A DNA stretch of 6,853 bases from Oscillospiraceae bacterium (GTDB lineage Bacteria > Bacillota > Clostridia > Oscillospirales > Ruminococcaceae): positions 1 through 6,853 of the forward strand of contig JAQUTM010000121.1 of the NCBI GenBank assembly GCA_028694405.1. The letters run 5' to 3'. A program made the position numbers and the translations under genes. Each line of letters starts with the position of its first letter. Position 1 is the stretch's first letter. The notes below the pieces were generated by a model. That model saw only the letters and a list, made by a program, of their open reading frames with translations, had not been told where the DNA came from and did no database searches. Shown piece after piece: positions 1-4,990 of this stretch.

Positions 1-5
1 TTTTT

Positions 6-13
6 AGAGGAGG
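6..13 (+). promoter_or_regulatory. ribosome binding site of the DUF5058 gene
   Basis: AGAGGAGG lies 6 nt before the ATG at 20, a near-ideal Shine-Dalgarno that fixes the start. No promoter is visible because only 19 nt precede the gene, so the operon may begin upstream of the window. Confidence 0.85.
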
Positions 14-19
14 CTTATT

Positions 20-745
20 ATGGCTGTAATAAAGCAGCTAAATGGCTGGCAACTGTATCTAATCAGCGGAGCCGTCATTTTGTTTGTTGGTGGGTTATGT
101 ACTTTATTTATTGTGCGCGCGTATCGTGCAGGTGCTGAAATTGGAATGGACAAAAAAATATTAAAGCGTGCCATTACCTCCAGTGCCACATTTTCTGTTT
201 TACCAAGCGTGAGTATTTTACTGGGCGTTATTGCTCTTTCGGGTACTCTGGGTATCCCCTTGCCTTGGCTGCGCCTTAGTGTAATCGGTGCTTTGCACTA
301 CGAAACCAGTGTAGCTGATATTGCAGCACGCAGTATAGGGCTCTCGGGCTTAAACGCCGCCGAGATGACTTTGCGCGCTTTTACTACTATCGGCTTACTT
401 ATGACAGTTGGCATTATTTGGGGTATGCTGCTTACTATTTTTGGTTTGAAAAAATACTTATCTAAACTGCAAAAGCCCAAAAGCGGCAGCCGCAGCTTTG
501 GCGATACCGCCATGACCGCCATGTTTATTGGTTTAATCAGTGCTTACTTAGGCAGCTACATCGGCACATTTACCTCCACAGGCAACTATATGCCTTTAAT
601 TGTATTGGTTGTATCTGCGCTTGTAATGGCTGTTTTTGTTTACTTTGTAGAGCGCAAAAAAATGGAGTGGCTTGAAAACTTTTCTATCGCCGCCAGTATG
701 CTTGTTGGCATGACCGCTGCTGTACTAGTTGGCATATGGGTATAA
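20..745 (+). CDS. DUF5058 family multi-pass membrane protein
   Basis: A 241-residue integral membrane protein with about six hydrophobic segments, near residues 12-32, 57-78, 120-142, 164-183, 191-210 and 221-241. I recognise it as DUF5058 from the conserved stretch at residues 61-96: PSVSILLGVIALSGTLG, then PWLRLSVIGALHYE. The length is normal for this family and the C-terminus ends inside the last membrane segment. No biochemical function is established for DUF5058. Family members occur next to a second small membrane protein, as here, which suggests two subunits of one membrane complex. The next gene begins 17 nt after the stop, and its ribosome binding site overlaps this stop codon (743-745), so the two are almost certainly co-transcribed. 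A permease role is inference; the family call is confident. Confidence 0.85.
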   Translation: MAVIKQLNGWQLYLISGAVILFVGGLCTLFIVRAYRAGAEIGMDKKILKRAITSSATFSVLPSVSILLGVIALSGTLGIPLPWLRLSVIGALHYETSVADIAARSIGLSGLNAAEMTLRAFTTIGLLMTVGIIWGMLLTIFGLKKYLSKLQKPKSGSRSFGDTAMTAMFIGLISAYLGSYIGTFTSTGNYMPLIVLVVSALVMAVFVYFVERKKMEWLENFSIAASMLVGMTAAVLVGIWV

Positions 746-751
746 AGGAGG
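744..751 (+). promoter_or_regulatory. ribosome binding site deciding the start of the second operon gene
   Basis: AAAGGAGG at 744-751 overlaps the TAA of the preceding gene and sits 11 nt before the ATG at 763. An in-frame ATG at 736 lies upstream of this site and inside the preceding gene, so 763 is the preferred start. The overlap suggests translational coupling. Confidence 0.75.
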
Positions 752-762
752 AACGGGTTAAC

Positions 763-1443
763 ATGAACGAAAACGAAAAGCAAACTTATTTTACGAGTTA
801 CAATAATCATACCCATTTGCTGGGACGCATTGGATTAACCATTGGTTTGGTCATGCTGCTTGCCGCTCCTTTTGCCATGGGCGCGGTGTTGGGCGAAATG
901 CCTGATTTTGCAGCATTTGCACAAGGATTTGCACAAATTGCCATAGTTTACATACCAAGCTGTATTGTTGAATTTTTAATTTATGCTCCCATGCTGGGCG
1001 CAGGTGCCAGCTATCTGGCATTTATCACAGGGAACTTAATCAACTTAAAAATTCCTTGCGCAGTTAATGCCAGGGATATTGCAAAAGCAGAGGCCGGCAC
1101 ACCTGAAAACGAAATTATTTCTACGCTTTCGGTTGCCACTTCTTCTTTGGTAACCATTGTTGTAATTGCCTTAGGCGTACTTATGTTGGTGCCCTTGCAG
1201 CCTGTTCTTTCCAATCCTATATTGCAGCCCGCTTTTAACAATGTTGTGCCTGCTCTTTTTGGTGCCTTAGCTTACAAATACTTCCGTAAAGGCATTAAAA
1301 TTGTGGCTTTTCCTCTGCTTGCTATGACAGCGCTGTGCGTTTTTGTGCCTTCTGCAATATCCAGTGTAGGTTTTTTAATTGTTCCCAGTGGCGCTATCGC
1401 CATAGGAATCGCATGGATTTTATTTAAGAAAAACAAAATATAA
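763..1443 (+). CDS. conserved multi-pass membrane protein, partner of DUF5058
   Basis: A 226-residue membrane protein with a short polar N-terminus (MNENEKQTYF) and hydrophobic segments near residues 20-42, 56-76, 78-92, 124-146, 160-172, 178-200 and 204-222. The most family-like part is residues 75-133, containing APMLGAGASYLAFITGN and NLKIPCAVNARDIAK, a polar loop with AGTPENEIIS, then the serine/threonine-rich STLSVATSSLVT before a membrane segment. I recognise this as a conserved clostridial membrane protein found beside DUF5058 genes, but I know of no established function or formal name. The polar conserved loop between hydrophobic segments could form a substrate path or subunit contact; that is inference. 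It starts 17 nt after the DUF5058 stop and is followed 15 nt later by the M20 peptidase, so the three genes form one operon. Confidence 0.8.
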   Translation: MNENEKQTYFTSYNNHTHLLGRIGLTIGLVMLLAAPFAMGAVLGEMPDFAAFAQGFAQIAIVYIPSCIVEFLIYAPMLGAGASYLAFITGNLINLKIPCAVNARDIAKAEAGTPENEIISTLSVATSSLVTIVVIALGVLMLVPLQPVLSNPILQPAFNNVVPALFGALAYKYFRKGIKIVAFPLLAMTALCVFVPSAISSVGFLIVPSGAIAIGIAWILFKKNKI

Positions 1444-1458
1444 TAAGAGGTGTCAGAT

Positions 1459-2892
1459 ATGATTTTGTTATATATTTTATTAGCACTTTTAGGGGCTTTG
1501 GCGCTGTGTCTGCTGGCAGCTGTTGTGCGCACACTGGTCATGTCAAAAAAAGTTGCCTCGTACACGCCCACCCCGGACCCTGTCCGTACAGAAAAATATG
1601 CAAAGCAGCTTTCTGCCTTAGTGCAGTGTGAGACTATTTCTGTGCGCAACGAGCCCAATCCCGATAAATTCAGACAGTTTCACAAGCTGTTGGAAGAGAT
1701 GTTTCCTCTGGTACATAAAAATTGTAAAAAAACTGAAATTGACGGAAATCTATTGTTAAAGTGGCCCGGCAAAAGCGCCCAAAACCCTATTTTGCTTATG
1801 AGCCACATGGACGTTGTGGAGGCTACCGGAGAATGGAAATACCACCCTTTTAGCGGCACCATTGCCGAGGGCAAAATTTGGGGCCGCGGTACGGGCGACA
1901 CTAAATGCAGCTTGATGGCTTTTTTGCAGGCTGCCGAAGAATTGCTGGCGCAGGGGTATCAGCCCTCCTGCGATGTCTATCTTGCCAGCAGCTGTACAGA
2001 GGAAATTGGGGGTGACGGTGCACCTAAAATTGCTGCCTATTTAAAAGAACAAGGTGTACACCTTGCTATGCTGTGCGATGAGGGCGGCGGTATTATTGAA
2101 GAGCCTATTGCAGGCATATCCGGAAAATTTGCAGTAATCGGCGTTTTTGAAAAAGGCTACGGCGATGTAAAATTTGTTGCACAAAGCAACGGCGGCCATT
2201 CCAGCGCACCTAAAAAGGGCACGCCTATCCCCAAACTGGCAGCCTTGGTACATCACATTGAAAAGCATAATCCTTTCCGTGTTGCCTTTTCTCCTGAGGT
2301 TGAGGAAATGTTTCGACGTTTGGCACCTTATTCGGGATTTAGCTTGCGTTTGGTGTTAGGCAATCTTTGGCTGTTTAAGCCGCTTTTATGTCTGGTAATG
2401 CCTGCTATCAGTGCACAGGCGGCAGCCATGCTGCAAACCACTATTGCCTTTACTATGCAGAGCGGTTCTAACGGATACAATGTGCTGCCCCAGCATGCCA
2501 GCGTTTGTGCAAATTTACGTTTTATTCCACATCAAAGCACCGATGAAAGCTTGGCTATTTTAGAAAAGCTAGCAAAAAAATACGGCGTAGAAATGGAAGT
2601 TTTATATCGAGGGTATCCCTCTAAAAGCGTAGATGTCAATGGCAAAGCCTTTCAGCTTGCCGAAGAGGCTATTCATGCATGCTTCCCCGGTGCAGGCGTC
2701 ACACCTTATGTGGTAACTGGCGGTACCGACGCCAGATTTTACGGTGATGTATGCGATAACTGTGTACGCTTTTCTCCTGTTATCTTTAGCCCAGAGCAGC
2801 TAAGCGGTATGCACGGCTTAAATGAAAACATATCCTGTGATGTATTGCCGGGTGCTGTAGATTATTACAAATACATTATCCAAGCGCAATAA
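1459..2892 (+). CDS. membrane-anchored M20 family metallopeptidase (carboxypeptidase S/PM20D1 type)
   Basis: A 477-residue zinc-dependent M20 hydrolase expected to cleave peptide or N-acyl amide bonds. Residues 2-23 form one hydrophobic anchor. The M20 residues are all present: SHMDVV with metal ligand H116 and catalytic-site D118; GRGTGDTK with bridging D147; CTEEIGG with general base E181 and ligand E182; LCDEGG with ligand D207; and MHGLNEN with ligand H452. GGHSSAP (H247) lies in the lid/dimerisation domain. NVLP (338-344 region), NLRF and GGTDARF (421-427) are further family signatures. The NLWLFKPLL segment and AMLQTTIAFTMQSGS place it with carboxypeptidase S/PM20D1 rather than with PepT or DapE. 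ATG 1459 is chosen over in-frame GTG 1450 because AGAGGTG (1446-1452) is correctly spaced only for 1459. Positive charges after the anchor (R24, K30, K31) suggest the catalytic domain is cytoplasmic. Third gene of the DUF5058 operon; the substrate is unknown. Confidence 0.9.
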   Translation: MILLYILLALLGALALCLLAAVVRTLVMSKKVASYTPTPDPVRTEKYAKQLSALVQCETISVRNEPNPDKFRQFHKLLEEMFPLVHKNCKKTEIDGNLLLKWPGKSAQNPILLMSHMDVVEATGEWKYHPFSGTIAEGKIWGRGTGDTKCSLMAFLQAAEELLAQGYQPSCDVYLASSCTEEIGGDGAPKIAAYLKEQGVHLAMLCDEGGGIIEEPIAGISGKFAVIGVFEKGYGDVKFVAQSNGGHSSAPKKGTPIPKLAALVHHIEKHNPFRVAFSPEVEEMFRRLAPYSGFSLRLVLGNLWLFKPLLCLVMPAISAQAAAMLQTTIAFTMQSGSNGYNVLPQHASVCANLRFIPHQSTDESLAILEKLAKKYGVEMEVLYRGYPSKSVDVNGKAFQLAEEAIHACFPGAGVTPYVVTGGTDARFYGDVCDNCVRFSPVIFSPEQLSGMHGLNENISCDVLPGAVDYYKYIIQAQ

Positions 2893-2926
2893 ATTACTTA
2901 GCGTCATCAAAGCAATTTAAGCCGCC

Positions 2927-2945
2927 TAAACAGTATATCTGTTTA
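2927..2945. repeat. inverted repeat, 7-bp arms, 5-nt centre
   Basis: TAAACAG-TATAT-CTGTTTA is a 19-nt near-palindrome 34 nt past the M20 stop. It lacks a following T-tract, so it is a poor terminator. It could be an operator-like site or a weak RNA hairpin. The motif GTAAACAG recurs at 3089-3096 on the flank of the large hairpin. Function unknown. Confidence 0.4.
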
Positions 2946-3040
2946 CAAACGTATAACTATGCTGCTTTATCTTTAAAAAGCCCATTGGAATGATTATTTT
3001 TTTACAATTTCAAGTAGCTATTGTTGTTTAAACACAAAAA

Positions 3041-3069
3041 TTGTTAAAACTCCATAAGCAGAATATATT
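3041..3069 (+). promoter_or_regulatory. possible weak sigma-A-like promoter
   Basis: TTGTTA (3041-3046) and TATATT (3064-3069) are separated by exactly 17 nt. The -35 has two mismatches and the -10 one. The region is very AT-rich, so a chance match is quite possible. If real, its transcript would begin near 3076 and immediately meet the hairpin at 3091-3130. Confidence 0.2.
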
Positions 3070-3090
3070 TATATTATAAATCCAATTTGT

Positions 3091-3131
3091 AAACAGCCGG
3101 ACACTTTTGTTTTAAAGTGTCCGGCTGTTTT
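3091..3131 (+). terminator. 17-bp hairpin, probable terminator of the DUF5058/M20 operon
   Basis: AAACAGCCGGACACTTT (3091-3107) pairs perfectly with 3114-3130 around a 6-nt loop. The stem is very stable with a GC-rich centre, but the T-tract is only four T (3128-3131). It lies about 200 nt after the M20 stop, giving a long 3' untranslated region. It may also act on transcripts from the - strand. Confidence 0.7.
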
Positions 3132-3185
3132 ACTGTTACAGTATCTTTTAACAAATTGCGTAAAGCTTACCTGCAAAATTGCAAG

Positions 3186-3214
3186 CACAAAATTTATTTC
3201 ACCTTCATACTATA
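3186..3214 (+). promoter_or_regulatory. sigma-K-like (or sigma-E-like) sporulation promoter
   Basis: cACa with AC at 3187-3188 is followed after 17 nt by CATACTATA at 3206-3214. This matches the known Bacillus sigma-K consensus (AC, about 16-17 nt, CATANNNTA). CATACTAT also resembles the sigma-E -10. No vegetative -35 is correctly placed for the overlapping TATAAA. Predicted transcription start is near 3221, giving a leader of about 20 nt ahead of the peptidoglycan-binding gene. Confidence 0.5.
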
Positions 3215-3228
3215 AAGTACCATAGAAA

Positions 3229-3236
3229 GAAGGTGA
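3229..3236 (+). promoter_or_regulatory. ribosome binding site of the peptidoglycan-binding gene
   Basis: GAAGGTGA ends 4 nt before the ATG at 3241, supporting that start. Confidence 0.8.
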
Positions 3237-3240
3237 CTAT

Positions 3241-3732
3241 ATGGCAACTATTATTGCTCCTCCCTATTACGGTACTGTTTTACAAAATGGTTCCTCTGGC
3301 CCGGACGTTTCGTTAATTCAGCGCTGGCTAAACGGTTTACGCAGCAAGTGGCCCGCTATCCGCGCTCTTGTTGTAGACGGAAAATTTGGTTCTAACACAA
3401 CGGCAGCTGTAAAAACCTTCCAAACAATCGTGTCCATCACTTCTGACGGAAAAGTGGGCAACGTTACTTGGAATAACCTTTATACAGAGTATGCCGTGCT
3501 GTACGGACCCAGCGAAATTTATCCCGGTACTTCTATGAAAAACGGAAACAACGGTGCAACTGTTAAAAGTGCACAAATCAAATTGCAGGCTACCGTGCCC
3601 ACATTGGTTCCGGACGGTAAATTTGGTACAAAAACGCAAAACGCTACCCAGGTTTATCAATCTATCCACGGTTTAACAGTAGACGGCATTATCGGTAAAA
3701 ACACATGGGCGTCTCTGTATTCTACAATGTAA
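3241..3732 (+). CDS. two-repeat peptidoglycan-binding (PG_binding_1) domain protein
   Basis: A 163-residue protein made almost wholly of two PG_binding_1 repeats. Repeat 1 (residues 11-82) has GSSGPDVSLIQRWLN, VDGKFGSNTTAAVKTFQ and SDGKVGNVTWNNLY. Repeat 2 (94-160) has GNNGATVKSAQIKLQ, PDGKFGTKTQNATQVYQ and VDGIIGKNTWASLY. These three-helix domains bind cell-wall or spore-cortex peptidoglycan and normally target a hydrolase. Here there is no catalytic domain, no signal peptide and no membrane segment; the N-terminus is MATIIAPPYYG. That fits a protein made and kept inside the developing spore or mother cell, or released by lysis. The upstream sigma-K-like promoter points the same way, but the sporulation role is inference. 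It stands alone, convergent with trmO, and is followed after 15 nt by a strong terminator. Confidence 0.85.
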   Translation: MATIIAPPYYGTVLQNGSSGPDVSLIQRWLNGLRSKWPAIRALVVDGKFGSNTTAAVKTFQTIVSITSDGKVGNVTWNNLYTEYAVLYGPSEIYPGTSMKNGNNGATVKSAQIKLQATVPTLVPDGKFGTKTQNATQVYQSIHGLTVDGIIGKNTWASLYSTM

Positions 3733-3747
3733 TTCGCTCAAACAGCA

Positions 3748-3785
3748 AAGACACCGCCTTTAAAAGCGGTGTCTTGTTGTTTTTT
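3748..3785 (+). terminator. intrinsic terminator of the peptidoglycan-binding gene
   Basis: AAGACACCGC (3748-3757) pairs with GCGGTGTCTT (3766-3775) around an 8-nt loop, followed by GTTG and six T (3780-3785). Read on the other strand it lies just past the trmO stop (3804) but has only a broken T-tract, so it may terminate trmO less efficiently. Confidence 0.85.
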
Positions 3786-3803
3786 ATAAATAAAAAAGAT
3801 GTT

Positions 3804-4502
3804 TCACATGGATTTTTGAGGTGTAATATTGCGTACACAAAGAGTATTTGCCGATACGGTAAACTGCACTTCTATTTCAGCAAGCAAAAATCCATATACG
3901 CGGTTTATGTCCTCTTGGTAAGCAGGACGCGGGTCTTGCTCTAATATTTCAATCAGCGGTGTACGCAGCTTTTTAGGTACTAAGTCCAACAAATGTTCCG
4001 GAAATTCCACATTCAGTCTATAACTCTTTGTGTTTTCTGCAAAGCCGTTTTTAGCCTCAGGGTGGCTATCGGTAAACGAGAGATAAGGCTTGATGTCATA
4101 AATAGGTGTACCATCTAACATATCCGCCCCAAAAACATGAATCACACTGCCGTTATTTGCTGTATGCTCTACCCCACCTAAGCGCACTGAAGAAAGCCCC
4201 AGCGAATTTGGCCGAAAAGGCGAGCGCGTTGCAAATACACCCATTTTTTTGTTTCCCCCAAGTCTAGGGGGACGCACCGTAGGTGTCCATTCACTGCGCA
4301 TTGCTTTGGAAAAGCCCCATATCAACCAAAGATGCGAAAACTCTTCCAAGCCGCGTAAAGCGTCAGCATTGCGGTAGGCAGGCTCAAATATTATAGTTGC
4401 TTCAAGAGAATCTATCAAACCGCTTTGGCGCGGAATACCAAATTTTTCGGCAAAAGCGGTGTGAATGGTAGCAATGGGTTTTAACTGTAAATCTGGGTTC
4501 AT
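3804..4502 (-). CDS. trmO: tRNA (N6-threonylcarbamoyladenosine(37)-N6)-methyltransferase TrmO
   Basis: A 232-residue member of the TrmO (TsaA/YaeB) family, which uses S-adenosylmethionine to methylate N6 of t6A at position 37 of certain threonine tRNAs, fine-tuning ACY decoding in the cytosol. Recognisable parts in order: GIPRQSG (22-28), GLEEFSHLWLIW (51-62), RPPRLGG (77-83), GVFATRSPFRPNSLGLS (88-104), and DMLDGTPIYDIKPY (127-140). A C-terminal region with DPRPAYQ (190-196) is typical of full-length TrmO. E. coli TrmO is of similar length (about 235 residues). ATG 4502 is chosen because AGAGGAG lies 4 nt upstream; an in-frame ATG at 4574 would add 24 residues, lacks a ribosome binding site and lies upstream of the promoter. 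Monocistronic, with its own promoter. The sequence gives no link between this housekeeping gene and the flanking genes. Confidence 0.95.
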   Translation of the reverse strand: MNPDLQLKPIATIHTAFAEKFGIPRQSGLIDSLEATIIFEPAYRNADALRGLEEFSHLWLIWGFSKAMRSEWTPTVRPPRLGGNKKMGVFATRSPFRPNSLGLSSVRLGGVEHTANNGSVIHVFGADMLDGTPIYDIKPYLSFTDSHPEAKNGFAENTKSYRLNVEFPEHLLDLVPKKLRTPLIEILEQDPRPAYQEDINRVYGFLLAEIEVQFTVSANTLCVRNITPQKSM

Positions 4503-4506
4503 AAAA

Positions 4507-4513
4507 CTCCTCT
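4507..4513 (-). promoter_or_regulatory. ribosome binding site of trmO
   Basis: On the - strand AGAGGAG lies 4 nt before the ATG at 4502. It decides the start against the longer in-frame ATG at 4574. Confidence 0.8.
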
Positions 4514-4533
4514 TTCGCTGTCTTTTATAATTT

Positions 4534-4562
4534 ATTATAACACAAAAATTTACGGTTAAAAA
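4534..4562 (-). promoter_or_regulatory. extended -10 promoter of trmO
   Basis: On the - strand TGTTATAAT (4542-4534) is a perfect TATAAT with the TGn extension. A weak -35, TTTTTA, lies 17 nt upstream (4562-4557). Predicted start is near 4527, leaving a short leader of about 25 nt. Confidence 0.7.
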
Positions 4563-4641
4563 TCCATGAAACAAAAAACTGATTTTACAGGCTGCTTTCT
4601 TTTATTTATAAATTATCAGGTATATTTTTATGGCTTTTCTA

Positions 4642-4670
4642 TTTACAAAATCACACTACTATGATATATT
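4642..4670 (+). promoter_or_regulatory. sigma-A promoter of the leader/MFS transcript
   Basis: TTTACA (4642-4647) and TATATT (4665-4670) each differ from consensus at one position and are separated by exactly 17 nt. Predicted transcription start is near 4677, about 315 nt before the MFS start codon, so the mRNA has an unusually long leader. Confidence 0.65.
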
Positions 4671-4707
4671 CTTAAAAAGACAAAGTAATTTTGCCTATAT
4701 TTTACAG

Positions 4708-4713
4708 AAAGGA
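4708..4713 (+). promoter_or_regulatory. ribosome binding site of the leader ORF
   Basis: AAAGGA lies 10 nt before the ATG at 4724 and is a better Shine-Dalgarno than the one before the MFS gene itself. Confidence 0.6.
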
Positions 4714-4723
4714 TGTGCTTACT

Positions 4724-4822
4724 ATGGGTTGGCGTTTAAGCTGTGTTTTAGTTACAAAAGGTAACATTTTTGCTGCTGACGGGATAAGTGCACCCTTTTT
4801 TAGCTTTCAGCCGCAAATTTGA
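4724..4822 (+). CDS. putative 32-residue leader peptide upstream of the MFS gene
   Basis: A short ORF beginning MGWRLSCVLVTKG and ending SFQPQI, ending in TGA. It starts about 47 nt after the predicted transcription start and carries AAAGGA 10 nt upstream. Codons 10-14 encode a small hairpin (GTTAC/GTAAC, 4751-4765). Its 3' half forms a larger hairpin (4769-4779 with 4807-4817), so a translating or stalled ribosome would change RNA folding. I do not recognise the peptide among the resistance leader peptides I know (ErmC, ErmB, ErmD, MsrD types). It could be a regulatory leader peptide, a small functional protein or a chance frame. Support comes from the promoter, ribosome binding site and position, not from homology. 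Confidence 0.45.
   Translation: MGWRLSCVLVTKGNIFAADGISAPFFSFQPQI
4769..4817 (+). promoter_or_regulatory. leader hairpin A
   Basis: TTTGCTGCTGA (4769-4779) pairs with TCAGCCGCAAA (4807-4817) at 10 of 11 positions; the single mismatch is T4774 against C4812. The loop contains GGG (4781-4783) and CCC (4793-4795) followed by six T (4796-4801). The hairpin overlaps the end of the leader ORF and would be opened by a ribosome there. It conflicts with hairpin B. Confidence 0.45.
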
Positions 4823-4862
4823 TTGTTTATAAAAATTGCTGCCTCAGCTATTATGCACTTAT
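4784..4862 (+). promoter_or_regulatory. leader hairpin B (alternative to hairpin A)
   Basis: ATAAGTGCA (4784-4792) is perfectly complementary to TGCACTTAT (4854-4862). Inside it, AGCT (4802-4805) can pair with AGCT (4846-4849), and GCAAATTT (4813-4820) with AAAATTGC (4832-4839) at 7 of 8 positions. Its left arm lies in the loop of hairpin A and its inner stem uses A's right arm, so A and the inner part of B exclude each other. Confidence 0.4.
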
Positions 4863-4872
4863 TCTTTTATTT

Positions 4873-4901
4873 AATATGCCCTAATTACAGGCATATTTTT
4901 T
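4873..4901 (+). terminator. intrinsic terminator within the MFS leader (putative attenuator)
   Basis: AATATGCC (4873-4880) pairs with GGCATATT (4890-4897) around a 9-nt loop, with a T-run at 4896-4901. It lies downstream of the leader ORF and 90 nt before the MFS start codon, with no gene between. That is the position expected of a regulated premature terminator. Confidence 0.6.
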
Positions 4902-4906
4902 AACGT

Positions 4907-4930
4907 GCAGAATTTAGCTGCGGTTTTTTT
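4907..4930 (+). terminator. second, weaker hairpin plus T-run in the MFS leader
   Basis: GCAG (4907-4910) pairs with CTGC (4918-4921) around a 7-nt loop, followed by GG and seven T (4924-4930). The stem is only 4-5 bp, so on its own it would be a weak terminator. It may back up the one at 4873-4901. Confidence 0.3.
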
Positions 4931-4990
4931 GCGCCTTTTTTCAGGTGCTACCTTACAATTTTTTTAAACAACAGAAACGGATGAATAACA

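Larger units (their letters stand above)
2893..3240. other. 348-nt intergenic region after the M20 operon
   Basis: No credible gene was found on either strand. The stretch is AT-rich and holds an inverted repeat (2927-2945), a possible weak promoter (3041-3069), a 17-bp hairpin (3091-3130) and a sporulation-type promoter with ribosome binding site just before 3241. The only ATG-initiated reading frame noticed on the + strand (ATG at 2990, 13 codons) lacks a properly spaced ribosome binding site. Confidence 0.7.
4503..4990. other. 488-nt divergent intergenic region between trmO and the MFS gene
   Basis: Next to trmO it contains that gene's ribosome binding site and promoter. From 4642 onward it carries a + strand promoter and a long structured leader for the MFS gene, with a short ORF, hairpins and a terminator. 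Between the two promoters (4563-4641) only AT-rich DNA is seen, apart from a 32-codon ATG frame (4566-4664) without ribosome binding site that runs through the promoter and is considered spurious. Confidence 0.7.

Noticed and set aside
736..762. Upstream in-frame ATG adding nine residues to the second operon gene
   Set aside because: It overlaps the DUF5058 stop and lies before the AAAGGAGG at 744-751, which points to ATG 763.
1450..1458. GTG start adding three residues to the M20 peptidase
   Set aside because: The Shine-Dalgarno AGAGGTG includes this GTG and is correctly spaced only for ATG 1459.
3705..3944. 79-codon + strand frame across the convergent region
   Set aside because: It begins inside the peptidoglycan-binding gene in another frame, crosses the terminator and runs antisense to trmO; no family resemblance.
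4503..4574. N-terminal extension of trmO from ATG 4574
   Set aside because: No ribosome binding site, it runs through the TGTTATAAT promoter, and the extra 24 residues are not part of the TrmO fold.
4566..4664. 32-codon ATG frame between the divergent promoters
   Set aside because: No ribosome binding site and it overlaps the predicted promoter of the MFS leader, so it would not be on the leader transcript.
4713..4739. 8-codon ORF (MCLLWVGV) overlapping the start of the leader ORF in another frame
   Set aside because: Its ATG directly follows the AAAGG, leaving no usable spacing; the 4724 ATG fits much better.
4677..4990. T-box or known metabolite riboswitch in the MFS leader
   Set aside because: I see no T-box AGGGTGGNACCGCG-like sequence and no core motif of a riboswitch class I can recognise by eye; a covariance-model search would settle this.
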